From an uncultured Cryomorphaceae bacterium (lineage in GTDB: Bacteria > Bacteroidota > Bacteroidia > Flavobacteriales > Schleiferiaceae), in the NCBI GenBank assembly GCA_913031435.1, contig CAJWFD010000001.1, positions 1-64,000 on the forward strand: a DNA stretch of 64,000 nt, written 5' to 3'. The translations under genes were made by a program, and so were the position numbers. The notes below the pieces were generated by a model. It had not been told where the DNA came from, did no database searches, and saw only the letters and a list, made by a program, of their open reading frames with translations. Positions 16,376-25,608 of this stretch are shown one piece after another. Numbering within the stretch: the stretch's first letter is position 1; the number at the start of each line of letters is the position of its first letter.

Positions 16376-16465
16376 CTCAAAGGGGTGCCCAGAAAGTTGA
16401 AAAACCTACGGGCTGAGAGTATACCCATAGAACCTGGGCAGGTAATGCTGCCAAGGAACGATAAG
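16376..16465 (+). promoter_or_regulatory. TPP riboswitch (THI element)
   Basis: The conserved aptamer core is present in order: AGGGGTGCC (16381-16389), GGCTGAGA (16411-16418), TACCC, GAACCTG (16430-16436), CAGGTAATGCTGCCAAGG (16439-16456). Binding of thiamine pyrophosphate should lower expression of the TonB receptor downstream. No T-run terminator follows. CCCCTT at 16493-16498 could pair with AAGGGG at 16380-16385, and a small hairpin (16503-16516) sits just before the start, so control is probably translational. Confidence 0.95.
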
Positions 16466-16502
16466 CAATAGATGTGTAATTACGCGTTATTGCCCCTTGA
16501 CG

Positions 16503-16516
16503 TGGTTGAACAACCA
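16503..16516 (+). promoter_or_regulatory. Start-proximal hairpin of the thiamine receptor mRNA
   Basis: TGGTT (16503-16507) pairs with AACCA (16512-16516) around GAAC, ending 4 bases before the ATG at 16521. It may mask the ribosome-binding region as part of the riboswitch expression platform. Confidence 0.4.
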
Positions 16517-16520
16517 AATA

Positions 16521-18686
16521 ATGAAAAGATATTTTTTAAGTGTACTGGCTTTAGCGGGAAGCTTCAGCTGTGCTCAAGCGCAAATTTCAGATTCCTTAAA
16601 TGTGGATAATTTGCTGCTCATTGCCCCAAAATTAAAGGAAGTAAACGTTCTTGGAACATGGGCAAAACAGGATGATCCTATTGCTCAAGTCAATCTTAAT
16701 TTGAAGGACATTGAATCCCTAAATACAGGAAGAGACCTTCCTTACGTGCTTCAGGATGTGGCCGGTGTGGTCAGTTTCTCGGATGCAGGCAATGGTATTG
16801 GATATACCAATATGCGAATTCGTGGATCCGATATCACAAGAATTAACGTGACGGTGAACGGTATTCCAATGAATGACGCAGAGAGTCATGGTGTCTTCTG
16901 GGTAAATACCCCAGACTTAATGTCTTCAACTAATGCTATCCAGTTGCAAAAGGGATTGGGCACCTCTACTAATGGTTCAGGCGCTTTTGGAGCTACTTTA
17001 GGCCTTAACACCCTCGGTGCAAAAGAGCAGGGAGGACGCGTAACTATGGGTTTGGGTTCTTATGGCACTCAGCGAGCTACGGTTGAAGCTAATACCGGAC
17101 AAGCTAAGAGTGGCTTTTGGCTCAACACACGTCTTTCGACCATTACCTCCAACGGTTATGTCGACCGTGCTTCTTCAGATTTACAATCCTATTACCTCAG
17201 TGGGGGCTTTACTGGTGGCGATCATTCTGTCGAAATAGTAAGATTTGGTGGTGGTGAACGAACGTATCAAGCGTGGTATGGAATTGATTCAACCACGATG
17301 TATGGTGGAGCATATGACGCAGCACCTACTACAAATTCTGCAGGTGCGATTTACGACGATAATTGGAATGTTCTAGGCTCATATGAGGACCAAGTGGACA
17401 ATTATGGTCAACAACACACGCAGCTTCATTATCGTTTTGACAATCTTCTAGGCGGGGCGCTAAATGCAGCAATTCATCATACAGCTGGAGCTGGATACTA
17501 TGAAGAATATAATCAAGGTTATGGATTTGCTGACTTTGGTATATCGCCCTATTATAATTCTACTGGAGACACCGTGGCCTATGGAGATATAGCTACCAGA
17601 AAATGGTTAGATAATGATTTTTACGGTGCCACTGCTTCTTGGATGACTTCCGCTAAAGGGAATACCTTCATACTTGGGGGTGGAGCACATCGCTATGAAG
17701 GTGGACACTTTGGTCAAGTGATCTGGGCAAATAATCCAAATGTTGATGCGTTGTCCCAAAATTACTACAGCGGTGATGCCCTAAAAGATGATGCTAATAT
17801 CTACGCGAAATGGTCAAAAAAACTCAGTAAAATGATGTTTTACGGAGATGTACAATACCGTTTTGTCCAGCACTCTTCCACGGGTGGATCTGCAACTGGC
17901 CCTGCAAATTTTGACAGAACATTTAATTTTATTAACCCCAAAGCTGGATTGACGTATAGTCTAAAAGGGAAGCAAGTACTGGGTGCTTATCTAGGACTTG
18001 GTCATAAGGAGCCCAACCGTACGGATCTTCAGAATGCTGAATTCGCCAACGATATTAAAGCGGAGCAAATGTTAGACCTAGAGATGAATTACCGTAATTC
18101 TTCTGAAAATTGGGATTTAGATGTAAATATCTATCGTCAACAATATCAAAACCAACTAGTGCTCACAGGATCTTTAGACGCTCAGGGTTATCCAATTCGT
18201 GCAAATACAGGCCTGAGTTTTCGTCAAGGATTGGAAGTCGCGGGTAGATATGATTTCACTAAAGAATTACAATTCTCAGCAAATCTAGCGCTAAGTCAGA
18301 ATCAAAATGTGGATTGGATTGGTGGGACTTCCTCCCTTGTACAAGGTAATACGACTATAGCATTCTCTCCGGCAGTTGTTGGAGGCGGAAGATTAACCTA
18401 CGAAAAGAAAGGTTTTGAGGCGTCTCTATGGAATCAATTCATAGGCAAGCAATACTTGTCAAATGATGGTTTAGAAATGCAGACACTACCCGCATATCAC
18501 TTGGTCAATGCACGTGTCTCTTATACGTGGAACTGTGATGCTAATCAGCGAATCATAGGATTTGTGGAGGTGCGTAATCTAGGTGATCTATCTTATGCGG
18601 CGAATGGATATATGTGGGGAGTAACACCCTATTACTACGCACAAGCTACCCGTAATGTAATGACCGGTGTCACTTTTGAATTCTAG
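16521..18686 (+). CDS. TonB-dependent outer-membrane receptor, probable thiamine importer
   Basis: A 721-residue TonB-dependent transporter. The start at 16521 gives a signal peptide (MKRYFLSVLALAGSFSCAQAQ). The plug domain includes LQDVAGV, NMRIRGSDITRINVTVNGIPMND in part and GLGTSTNGSGAFGATLGLNT. The C-terminal barrel ends in the hydrophobic strand NVMTGVTFEF. There is no CarboxypepD_reg domain. The TPP riboswitch directly upstream implies that the substrate is thiamine or its phosphates; THI-regulated receptors of this kind are known in Bacteroidota. No inner-membrane thiamine transporter or thi gene lies beside it here. Confidence 0.9.
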   Translation: MKRYFLSVLALAGSFSCAQAQISDSLNVDNLLLIAPKLKEVNVLGTWAKQDDPIAQVNLNLKDIESLNTGRDLPYVLQDVAGVVSFSDAGNGIGYTNMRIRGSDITRINVTVNGIPMNDAESHGVFWVNTPDLMSSTNAIQLQKGLGTSTNGSGAFGATLGLNTLGAKEQGGRVTMGLGSYGTQRATVEANTGQAKSGFWLNTRLSTITSNGYVDRASSDLQSYYLSGGFTGGDHSVEIVRFGGGERTYQAWYGIDSTTMYGGAYDAAPTTNSAGAIYDDNWNVLGSYEDQVDNYGQQHTQLHYRFDNLLGGALNAAIHHTAGAGYYEEYNQGYGFADFGISPYYNSTGDTVAYGDIATRKWLDNDFYGATASWMTSAKGNTFILGGGAHRYEGGHFGQVIWANNPNVDALSQNYYSGDALKDDANIYAKWSKKLSKMMFYGDVQYRFVQHSSTGGSATGPANFDRTFNFINPKAGLTYSLKGKQVLGAYLGLGHKEPNRTDLQNAEFANDIKAEQMLDLEMNYRNSSENWDLDVNIYRQQYQNQLVLTGSLDAQGYPIRANTGLSFRQGLEVAGRYDFTKELQFSANLALSQNQNVDWIGGTSSLVQGNTTIAFSPAVVGGGRLTYEKKGFEASLWNQFIGKQYLSNDGLEMQTLPAYHLVNARVSYTWNCDANQRIIGFVEVRNLGDLSYAANGYMWGVTPYYYAQATRNVMTGVTFEF

Positions 18687-18710
18687 TCAAACATAACATT
18701 GTAACTAAAT

Positions 18711-18746
18711 AAAAAAGCCCCTTCGCGTAGCGAAGGGGCTTTTTTA
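18711..18746. terminator. Bidirectional intrinsic terminator
   Basis: A perfect stem AAAAAAGCCCCTTCGC (18711-18726) / GCGAAGGGGCTTTTTT (18730-18745) with a GTA loop serves the TonB receptor on the plus strand and the TPM gene on the minus strand. Confidence 0.93.
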
Positions 18747-18757
18747 TTTTTTGCAGG

Positions 18758-19540
18758 CTACCAGGATCCTGATGCGCCACCACCTCCGAAAGAACCTCCG
18801 CCGAAGCCTCCGAAAGAACCTCCGCCAAAACTTCCTGAGCTTCCGCCGCCAAAGCCGCCTCCACCCATGGTGTGTCCCATGCCCATGCCGAACAGCAAAG
18901 GCCCTATGCCCGATCTGTATCGACCACCACCGTTTCCACCGCCACCGTTACCTCCTCTACGACTCATGTAGATGATGATCATGACCACAAGTAGAATAAG
19001 TTTACCTATGCTTCTTCCTTGTCTACTGGTTTTTTTACCTCGACCGCCGTTGCCTTCATAACTTCCAGCGAGGACCTCAATAATGGAGTTCGTTCCGACA
19101 TCTAAGCCCTTGGCATAGCTTCCTTGTTTGAAAAAAGGTAGGATGTCATTCTCAATGATCATCTTAGAAGTGAAATCCGTCAAGTAAGGTTCTAGACCAT
19201 AACCGTTTTGAATGGAAAGCGACCGATCATCCGTGGCAACTAAAATAAGACAGCCATTGTCCTTGCCGTCCTGACCAATTTTCCATGATTGTGCAATTTC
19301 AGCAGTAACAAGGTTGATATCGTCTCCTCCTGTGGATCCAATGATCACAATTGAGATCTGAGTACTTGTGGTATCAGCGTAGTCTAAAAGCTTGTTTTCT
19401 AAAAAAGCCTTGTCGTTCGCACTAAGTACATTACTGAAATCTGTCACTAAACTTGTAGGGGCTTTCATCTCTAAAAGCGCCTGTGCATTTTGCCCTATTA
19501 AACCTAAGGGTAGAAGTAATGCTATTATCCAACGTTTCAT
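18758..19540 (-). CDS. TPM domain protein with glycine-rich tail (YgcG-like)
   Basis: A 260-residue envelope protein. It has a signal peptide (MKRWIIALLLPLGLIGQNAQA), a TPM domain at about 30-160 (VTDFSNVLSANDKAFLENKL...QISIVIIG...GYGLEPYLTD), one membrane segment (LILLVVMIIIYM, near 185), and a long tail rich in Gly, Ser and Phe ending GGGGASGSW. TPM domains have been reported as acid phosphatase-like in plants and as photosystem II repair factors, but the bacterial role is unclear. It is the last gene of the LemA-TPM-TPM run, with 3-base spacing. Confidence 0.9.
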   Translation of the reverse strand: MKRWIIALLLPLGLIGQNAQALLEMKAPTSLVTDFSNVLSANDKAFLENKLLDYADTTSTQISIVIIGSTGGDDINLVTAEIAQSWKIGQDGKDNGCLILVATDDRSLSIQNGYGLEPYLTDFTSKMIIENDILPFFKQGSYAKGLDVGTNSIIEVLAGSYEGNGGRGKKTSRQGRSIGKLILLVVMIIIYMSRRGGNGGGGNGGGRYRSGIGPLLFGMGMGHTMGGGGFGGGSSGSFGGGSFGGFGGGSFGGGGASGSW

Positions 19541-19543
19541 GGG

Positions 19544-19987
19544 CTATCCTTTTGATATTTCGTTCGATAATTCGTCAACATCATCTTCTTGACGTGGAAA
19601 AAACTCCCCTAAAGCGTTACCGGCTTTCTCTACACCGGCAATGAGCCCCTCTGAGAAGTGTCCTTGCTTGAATTCGGAAATGATGAGGTCGACAATCTCT
19701 TTCCAGAAATCAATAGGAACCTTAGCGTTAATACCCTCACCTGCCCAAATGGCCAATTTTTTATCTTCTACAGCTAGATAAAATAACACCCCGTTCTTCT
19801 CGGCTGTTTTATGCATTTTAAGTGCTCCAAAAAGAGATTTCGCTCTTACTTGCGCCCCTTTTCTACCGGTAGATTTCTCCAAGTGAATTCGAAGTTCTCC
19901 AGAGGTAAGGAGCTCTGCGGCAGTAATTGCTTCAACTAAGGTTTGTTCCTGTTTTTCGGTAAGTATGCTTCGTATATAATCACTCAT
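19544..19987 (-). CDS. TPM domain protein without signal peptide
   Basis: A 147-residue single-domain TPM protein (residues about 10-135; SGELRIHLEKSTG, GVLFYLAVEDKKLAIWAGEGIN, GHFSEGLIAGVEKAG). It lacks a signal peptide and the glycine-rich tail of its neighbour, so the two are different TPM types and not a recent duplication. It lies between lemA and the secreted TPM gene with spacings of 2 and 3 bases, a conserved trio in Bacteroidota. Function unknown; envelope-related by association. Confidence 0.88.
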   Translation of the reverse strand: MSDYIRSILTEKQEQTLVEAITAAELLTSGELRIHLEKSTGRKGAQVRAKSLFGALKMHKTAEKNGVLFYLAVEDKKLAIWAGEGINAKVPIDFWKEIVDLIISEFKQGHFSEGLIAGVEKAGNALGEFFPRQEDDVDELSNEISKG

Positions 19988-19989
19988 AT

Positions 19990-20580
19990 TTAAAAGTTTA
20001 CCTCAGGTGCTTGTTCTGTGCCTTGATCGGCTTCAAAATACCCTTTTTTCTCAAATCCAAAACTTGAAGCAAGTAGTGTCTTAGGAAACTTACGTATAGT
20101 TCCGTTGAAGTTTTTGACGCTCTCGTTAAATCGATCTCTCTCTATTTTAATGCGATTTTCTGTTCCTTCTAATTGACTTTGAAGGGCGAGAAAGTTTTGA
20201 TTGGCTTTTAAATCTGGATAGCGCTCGACAGTAACCATCAATCGACTCAGGGCACCACTTAGTTTTCCTTGAGCGGCCTGGAAGTTAGCAATAGCCTCCG
20301 GGGTTAGATTATCCGTACTAACATTGATGCCAGTAGCTTGAGAACGGGCCTCAATGACACCAATCAATGTTTCTTTCTCAAATTCAGCATAGCCTTTTAC
20401 GGTATTCACTAAGTTTGGAATGAGGTCTCCACGACGTTGATAGGCACTTTCAACTTTTGCCCATTTGCCGTTTGTTTCTTCATCTAAAGTTACTAATCCA
20501 TTATAGGCTCCGACTACCCAGCTGACTAGGAGTGCAATAACGCCCACTACGATGAGTAGGGTAATGGTTGATTTTTTCAT
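19990..20580 (-). CDS. lemA: LemA family protein
   Basis: A 196-residue LemA protein: one N-terminal membrane helix (ITLLIVVGVIALLVSWVVGAY) followed by a helical, coiled-coil-rich domain with the family signature YQRRGDLIPNLVNTVKGYAEFEKETL near residues 48-73 and the later FNESVKNFNGTIRKFP. LemA proteins are membrane-anchored with an outward-facing helical domain; the role is unsettled. It heads the LemA-TPM-TPM operon. The MerR gene ends 28 bases upstream on the same strand and may regulate or be co-transcribed with it. Confidence 0.94.
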   Translation of the reverse strand: MKKSTITLLIVVGVIALLVSWVVGAYNGLVTLDEETNGKWAKVESAYQRRGDLIPNLVNTVKGYAEFEKETLIGVIEARSQATGINVSTDNLTPEAIANFQAAQGKLSGALSRLMVTVERYPDLKANQNFLALQSQLEGTENRIKIERDRFNESVKNFNGTIRKFPKTLLASSFGFEKKGYFEADQGTEQAPEVNF

Positions 20581-20608
20581 GTTAAGGGTATGATTAGATT
20601 AGGATGAT

Positions 20609-20965
20609 TTAAGCCTCCGACTTCATAGTACGAAGTATTTTTTGCAATTCAGATTTAACGTAAGTCAGCTTTTCTAAGGCTTCATGCTCTCTTTTTACTG
20701 CGCCAATGCCTTCAGCATTCAGCTTCTTTCTAGCGCCATCGAGCGTTAACCCACGTTCTTTGACCATTCCGTGAATAGCACTGATCAATTTAATGTCGTC
20801 TACAGTGAATTTTCGATTGCCGCTTTTGTCTTTTTTTGGCTTGAGTTTACTGAACTCTTTTTCCCAATATCTAATGTTTGAAGCATTGATATCTAAGAGC
20901 TTAGATACTTCCCCAATAGAGTAGTACAGCTTTTCTAGGCTGTCGAAATTGAGTGTTTCTTTCAT
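20609..20965 (-). CDS. MerR family transcriptional regulator
   Basis: A 118-residue DNA-binding protein. The start at 20965 (MKETLNFDSLEKL) is preferred over an upstream ATG at 20983. The helix-turn-helix and wing are YYSIGEVSKLLDINASNIRYWEKEFSKLKPKKDKSGNRKF in essence (residues about 14-53), followed by a long helix for dimerisation (HEALEKLTYVKSELQKIL). There is no effector-binding domain or metal cysteine set, so it is a minimal MerR of the kind found beside LemA in Flavobacteriales. The target is unknown. Confidence 0.9.
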   Translation of the reverse strand: MKETLNFDSLEKLYYSIGEVSKLLDINASNIRYWEKEFSKLKPKKDKSGNRKFTVDDIKLISAIHGMVKERGLTLDGARKKLNAEGIGAVKREHEALEKLTYVKSELQKILRTMKSEA

Positions 20966-21040
20966 AAACTTAAAGTTACACAATCTTTCGATGAGGGCTG
21001 ATAAATCTAGACTGCAGTGTACTAGAGTTTAGCGCTTGAA

Positions 21041-22012
21041 TTAATCGAAGCTTTGGTTGGAATGTGAGCTGATGTTCAACATTTCTTCATATTGCATTGG
21101 AGTCAGGTCATTAAAGAAATAATTCACTGGATTCACTTTTCGACCATCTTTAATAACCTCATAATGTAGGTGAGGTGCCGTTGACGATCCTGTTGAACCT
21201 ATGTATCCAATGATATCTCCACGCTTTACGCGTTGACCTTTACGCGCTTCGATTTTGCTCATGTGCGCATACAAGGTTTGATAACCAAACCCGTGATCTA
21301 TAATGATGTGTCGGCCAAAACCGGAGCGGCTTCTTTTATAAGTGGTGATTTTACCGTCACCTGTAGCGTAAATTGCTGTCCCAGTAGGCGCAGAAAAATC
21401 AGTGCCCCAGTGCATTTTACGTACCTTATAAATAGGGTGTATTCTATAACCATAGCCAGAGGCCAATCTTTTCAAATCTTTGTTTGCAACCGGTTGAATG
21501 GCTGGAATAGCAGCAAGCATTTCCTCTTTGTTTCTTGCCATCTCCACGACGTCATCAAAGCTTTTTGTCTGCACGTAAGCTCTTTTCGCAACTTGATCTA
21601 ACTTTTTCCTCGTATCAACAAGCAGTTCCGAGTTGTCAAAGCCTTCCAAGTTTTTATAACGATTTGCACCGCCAAAACCTGCTGTACGAACCTCGATTGG
21701 AATAGGTCCCGCCTCAAATATGGTGCGGTAAATCTCGTCATCTCGCTTCTCAATATCGCCTAAAACATCTGTGAGTTGCTCTAGTTTTCCGTCCATGAGT
21801 TCGTATTGGATGACCATGTTATCCAGTTCACGTTTCATTTTGCGTTCTTTCGGACTCTCGAACCAAAGGTCGGCCGCTAAGTAAAAAACGAGGCCAAACG
21901 CCATCGCTGCGACGCTGAAAATAGTAACTTCCTGCAGTCTTTGCTTCCAGGTACGATCTATCCTCCTGTAAGACAGGTTTTTAGAATCGTACGTGTATTT
22001 TACTTTAGCCAT
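21041..22012 (-). CDS. M23 family peptidoglycan metalloendopeptidase
   Basis: A 323-residue protein anchored by one membrane helix near residues 30-50 (VTIFSAAMAFGLVFYLAADL), followed by a coiled-coil region and a C-terminal M23/LytM domain. Zinc and catalytic motifs are visible: H in MHWGTDF, D in the same motif, HAH-like HxH in TLYAHMSKI, and HLHYEV. It should cut peptide cross-links in the cell wall or activate amidases. The start at 22012 (MAKVKYTYDS) fits the flavobacterial family; the ATG at 22042 would add ten residues. It is divergent from alaS with 95 bases between. Confidence 0.93.
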   Translation of the reverse strand: MAKVKYTYDSKNLSYRRIDRTWKQRLQEVTIFSVAAMAFGLVFYLAADLWFESPKERKMKRELDNMVIQYELMDGKLEQLTDVLGDIEKRDDEIYRTIFEAGPIPIEVRTAGFGGANRYKNLEGFDNSELLVDTRKKLDQVAKRAYVQTKSFDDVVEMARNKEEMLAAIPAIQPVANKDLKRLASGYGYRIHPIYKVRKMHWGTDFSAPTGTAIYATGDGKITTYKRSRSGFGRHIIIDHGFGYQTLYAHMSKIEARKGQRVKRGDIIGYIGSTGSSTAPHLHYEVIKDGRKVNPVNYFFNDLTPMQYEEMLNISSHSNQSFD

Positions 22013-22107
22013 AGTTTGTGCGTTATTTTTGCTTCGACGCAATAGTCACGCTAATATTGTGCCACAAAGAAACAAATTTAGTTTAACACCTAATCCAATC
22101 CTGGGTA

Positions 22108-24726
22108 ATGATTATTGACAACATACTCACTTCTAAAGATATACGCAGAAAATTCTTAGCGTACTTTGAGTCTAAAGGACACGCCATAGTTCCTTCAGCT
22201 CCCGTCGTGAATAAGGACGATCCTACGTTGATGTTTATCAATGCCGGCATGAATCCGTTTAAAGACTATTTCTTGGGTAATGTCCAGCCTAAAAATCCAA
22301 GATTTGCTGACACGCAAAAATGTTTGCGCGTGAGCGGAAAACATAATGACCTTGATGAGGTCGGCCATGATACGTATCACCACACTTTATTTGAAATGCT
22401 TGGGAATTGGTCGATTGGTGATTACTTCAAGCCCGAGGCAATAGAATGGGCATGGGACTTACTTACTAATGTCTACGGTCTCGAAAAAGAAAGACTCTAC
22501 GTGACTGTTTTTGGCGGGGATAAAGCGGACGGTTTAAAAAGAGATAATGAGGCGGCTGATATATGGAGTGCATTTATTCCCTCGGAGCGTATTATTGATG
22601 GTTCCAAAAAAGACAACTTTTGGGAAATGGGCGAGAGTGGTCCATGCGGTCCATGTTCAGAGATTCATGTTGATTTGCGAAGTGAAAAAGATAGAGTTGC
22701 TATATCTGGCGCTTCTCTAGTCAATGAGGACCACCCTCAAGTTGTAGAGATTTGGAATTTAGTTTTCATGCAATTCAATCGTAAATCGGATGGCAGTTTA
22801 GAAAATTTACCAACCCAGCATATAGATACAGGAATGGGCTTTGAGCGACTTTGTATGGCAATACAGGGCAAGCAGTCTAATTATGACACCGATGTATTTA
22901 CTCCTTTGTTGGATAAGATCGCGTCCATCTCAGGGATAAAGTATGGTCAGTCTGAACTAACAGATATTGCCCAACGCGTAATAGCTGACCATATTCGCGC
23001 TGTTGCTTTTGCCATCGCTGACGGACAACTCCCAGCAAGTGGTGGTGCCGGATATGTGATTAGAAGAATTCTGAGAAGGGCCATTCGTTATGGTTTTTCT
23101 TATTTGAATTTGAAAGAGCCTTTCATGTACAAATTGGTTGATGTCTTAGAGAAAGAGATGGGTGAGTTTTTCCCAGAGCTAAGCAGCCAAAAAGTACTGG
23201 TAGAAAAAGTTATTGAGGAAGAGGAGTACAGCTTTTTAAAGACACTAGCCCAAGGGTTATCTAGGTTAGAAGAATTTTTCAAGAGCAAAGAAAAAGTACT
23301 TGATGGAAAGCAGGCATTTGAGCTATATGATACCTATGGGTTCCCAATTGATTTGACAGAACTTATCATGCGAGAAAACTCTATAACGGTAGACATGGCT
23401 GGTTTCACTGCGGAAATGGCCGCTCAAAAAGACCGCTCACGTGCTGCTACAAAACTCAGTACGGAGGATTGGACAGAGTTGATTTCTAATGAAAAAGAGG
23501 AATTTATTGGCTATGATGTTACAGAGGGAGATGTTAGAGTAACGCGTTACCGAAAGGTTAAAGCTAAGAAGAAGGAATTCTATCAATTGGTTTTCTCATC
23601 GACACCTTTCTACCCAGAAGGGGGAGGTCAAGTAGGAGATACAGGTATCCTATCATTAGGCGATCAGACTGTGAATATCACAAATACGAAGAAGGAAAAT
23701 GGTGTAATCGTTCATTTTAGTGATGAGTTACCAGAGAACATAACGGGAGTTTGGAAGGCAAAGGTGCACGTTGAAAACCAAATGGAAACGGCTAAAAATC
23801 ACAGTGCAACTCACCTGATGCATGAGGTGTTACGTGAGGTTCTAGGAAACCATGTAGAGCAAAAGGGATCTTTAGTCCAGCCGGACTATCTAAGGTTTGA
23901 CTTTTCTCATTTTAAAAAGGTAAGTGGCGAAGAAATGGCCACCATAGAGGAAGCTGTAAATTTAAAAATCCAGGCCAATTATCCTTTAGAAGAGTTTCGG
24001 GAAATCCCAATATCCCAAGCTAAACAGATGGGCGCCATGGCACTTTTTGGTGAAAAGTATGGAGATTCCGTTCGAGCCATCAAGTTTGGTGGATCCATAG
24101 AATTATGTGGAGGAATTCATGTTCCAGCCACGGGTTCGATAGGCTTGTTTAAGTTCATCTCTGAAGGAGCCGTTGCTGCCGGTGTGCGCCGTGTGGAAGC
24201 GGTAACGGGTATGGGTGCGGTTCGTTACATTAATACGGAGTTGATGAAGCTACGCGATACCCAAGAGGTGCTCAAGAATCCTCAAGACTTGGCAGGGGCA
24301 GTTACTCAGTTGAAAGAAAAGGAAGCGACAGCACAGCGCGAAATAGAGTTGTTGCGCAAGGAAAAAGCGATGTCTACCATCCATGATTTCGTCGTAGGAG
24401 CTATTGAATTTCATGGAGCTAAAGCAATTGTCGCAAGAACTGAAATGGACAACGGTAGTGTTAAGGATGTAGTTTTTAAGTTAAAATCTGAGCCAGGTCG
24501 ATTGGTAATTTTAGCCAATGTTTTTGAAGGTAAAGCAACTATTAGTGTTGGTTTAAGTGATGATGTGGTCAAAGAAAAGAGTTGGCATGCTGGAAATGCA
24601 GTTCGCGAATTGGCTAAACATATACAAGGTGGAGGTGGAGGACAGCCTGCATTTGCAACAGCTGGCGGAAAAAATCCGGAAGGAATAGATAAAGTATTGG
24701 CCGATTGGCAAAACCACTTCTCATGA
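22108..24726 (+). CDS. alaS: Alanyl-tRNA synthetase
   Basis: Attaches alanine to tRNA-Ala; 872 residues, normal length. The class II catalytic core holds FINAGMNPFKDYF and GDYFKPEAIEWAW. The editing domain has the HxxxH zinc motif HSATHLMHEVL and the CxxxH in ELCGGIHVPATG. The C-terminal C-Ala domain has the glycine-rich GGGGGQPAFATAGG. The stop overlaps the ATG of the next gene (ATGA at 24723-24726), so the outer-membrane protein downstream is translationally coupled to it. Confidence 0.98.
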   Translation: MIIDNILTSKDIRRKFLAYFESKGHAIVPSAPVVNKDDPTLMFINAGMNPFKDYFLGNVQPKNPRFADTQKCLRVSGKHNDLDEVGHDTYHHTLFEMLGNWSIGDYFKPEAIEWAWDLLTNVYGLEKERLYVTVFGGDKADGLKRDNEAADIWSAFIPSERIIDGSKKDNFWEMGESGPCGPCSEIHVDLRSEKDRVAISGASLVNEDHPQVVEIWNLVFMQFNRKSDGSLENLPTQHIDTGMGFERLCMAIQGKQSNYDTDVFTPLLDKIASISGIKYGQSELTDIAQRVIADHIRAVAFAIADGQLPASGGAGYVIRRILRRAIRYGFSYLNLKEPFMYKLVDVLEKEMGEFFPELSSQKVLVEKVIEEEEYSFLKTLAQGLSRLEEFFKSKEKVLDGKQAFELYDTYGFPIDLTELIMRENSITVDMAGFTAEMAAQKDRSRAATKLSTEDWTELISNEKEEFIGYDVTEGDVRVTRYRKVKAKKKEFYQLVFSSTPFYPEGGGQVGDTGILSLGDQTVNITNTKKENGVIVHFSDELPENITGVWKAKVHVENQMETAKNHSATHLMHEVLREVLGNHVEQKGSLVQPDYLRFDFSHFKKVSGEEMATIEEAVNLKIQANYPLEEFREIPISQAKQMGAMALFGEKYGDSVRAIKFGGSIELCGGIHVPATGSIGLFKFISEGAVAAGVRRVEAVTGMGAVRYINTELMKLRDTQEVLKNPQDLAGAVTQLKEKEATAQREIELLRKEKAMSTIHDFVVGAIEFHGAKAIVARTEMDNGSVKDVVFKLKSEPGRLVILANVFEGKATISVGLSDDVVKEKSWHAGNAVRELAKHIQGGGGGQPAFATAGGKNPEGIDKVLADWQNHFS

Positions 24727-25523
24727 AAAATTGGATAAAAATTGGCGCAGTAGCGCTCGCATTACAAGTAACGTTTTCTGCTCAAGCTCAAACAGAAGAC
24801 CCTATCGAATACTTTACAGATAGTAAGATTAGCGACACAAAATTTTCGTTAGCAGCTATTTATGCTCCTTCATTCGCTTCTCGTAGGCTGGCATTATATG
24901 AGCCAGTGGCCGATGGTAATGAGTTATTTGCGATGCTAAACAATAACGCCGGTGGTGTATTTGCGCAACGTTATGGAATGATGGCTTACTATGAATTACG
25001 TGGAATGTTCCATGTCGGAGTTGGTTTTACAACACAGAAAAGTGGCTTTATTTCAAAGGAATTCGCGGTGTTTGATCAGAATGCCATTTTTCAAGACACC
25101 GTAGGTATTTTCAATGCTAAGACTTCGTATTCCGCATTGAACATTCCGATTCAATTCATTTTTCATACCCAGATAACAGATATTTGGGCATTGCAAGTGA
25201 TCCCATCCTATGACCTCATATTCTACAACATGATCGACCGTTCATGGGTGGGTGAAGGTTTGCCAAATTATTCTGCGGATGCCGTGGAAGGTGTATTAGG
25301 TACGATGTACCAGCGTGGCGCTACGTCCACTCAATACCACAAAGGATTCAATGGATCTATAGGCTTTGCGTTGGGTAATGAGTTCACTGTTGCAGATAAC
25401 TTAGCCTTAACACTTAGGGCAGAGTTCCGACTGGGCTTATTGCCTATTAACGCTGCAGATATTGCGCTTAGCGAAGTGCCTTATGGCGTTGGCGGCTCTG
25501 TTGGTTTTAGGTATTATTTATAA
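24723..25523 (+). CDS. Putative outer-membrane beta-barrel protein
   Basis: A 266-residue secreted protein. The start at 24723, overlapping the alaS stop, gives a signal peptide (WIKIGAVALALQVTFSAQAQ). The mature part resembles small porin-like or PorT-type barrels of Bacteroidota, with alternating strands (AYYELRGMFHVGVGFTTQ, FRLGLLPINAADIAL) and a final GVGGSVGFRYYL strand. The substrate or partner is unknown. It is followed by a bidirectional terminator. Confidence 0.7.
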   Translation: MKNWIKIGAVALALQVTFSAQAQTEDPIEYFTDSKISDTKFSLAAIYAPSFASRRLALYEPVADGNELFAMLNNNAGGVFAQRYGMMAYYELRGMFHVGVGFTTQKSGFISKEFAVFDQNAIFQDTVGIFNAKTSYSALNIPIQFIFHTQITDIWALQVIPSYDLIFYNMIDRSWVGEGLPNYSADAVEGVLGTMYQRGATSTQYHKGFNGSIGFALGNEFTVADNLALTLRAEFRLGLLPINAADIALSEVPYGVGGSVGFRYYL

Positions 25524-25553
25524 TAAAATACGCTTGAGCGTCCTTCGATACAT

Positions 25554-25588
25554 CAAAAAAGCCCCTTGTGAAGCAAGGGGCTTTTTTG
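25554..25588. terminator. Bidirectional intrinsic terminator
   Basis: AAAAAAGCCCCTTG (25555-25568) pairs with CAAGGGGCTTTTTT (25574-25587) around TGAAG, serving the barrel gene on the plus strand and the OmpH-like gene on the minus strand. Confidence 0.93.
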
Positions 25589-25608
25589 ATTGGTCCAAAA
25601 AAGTTGGA

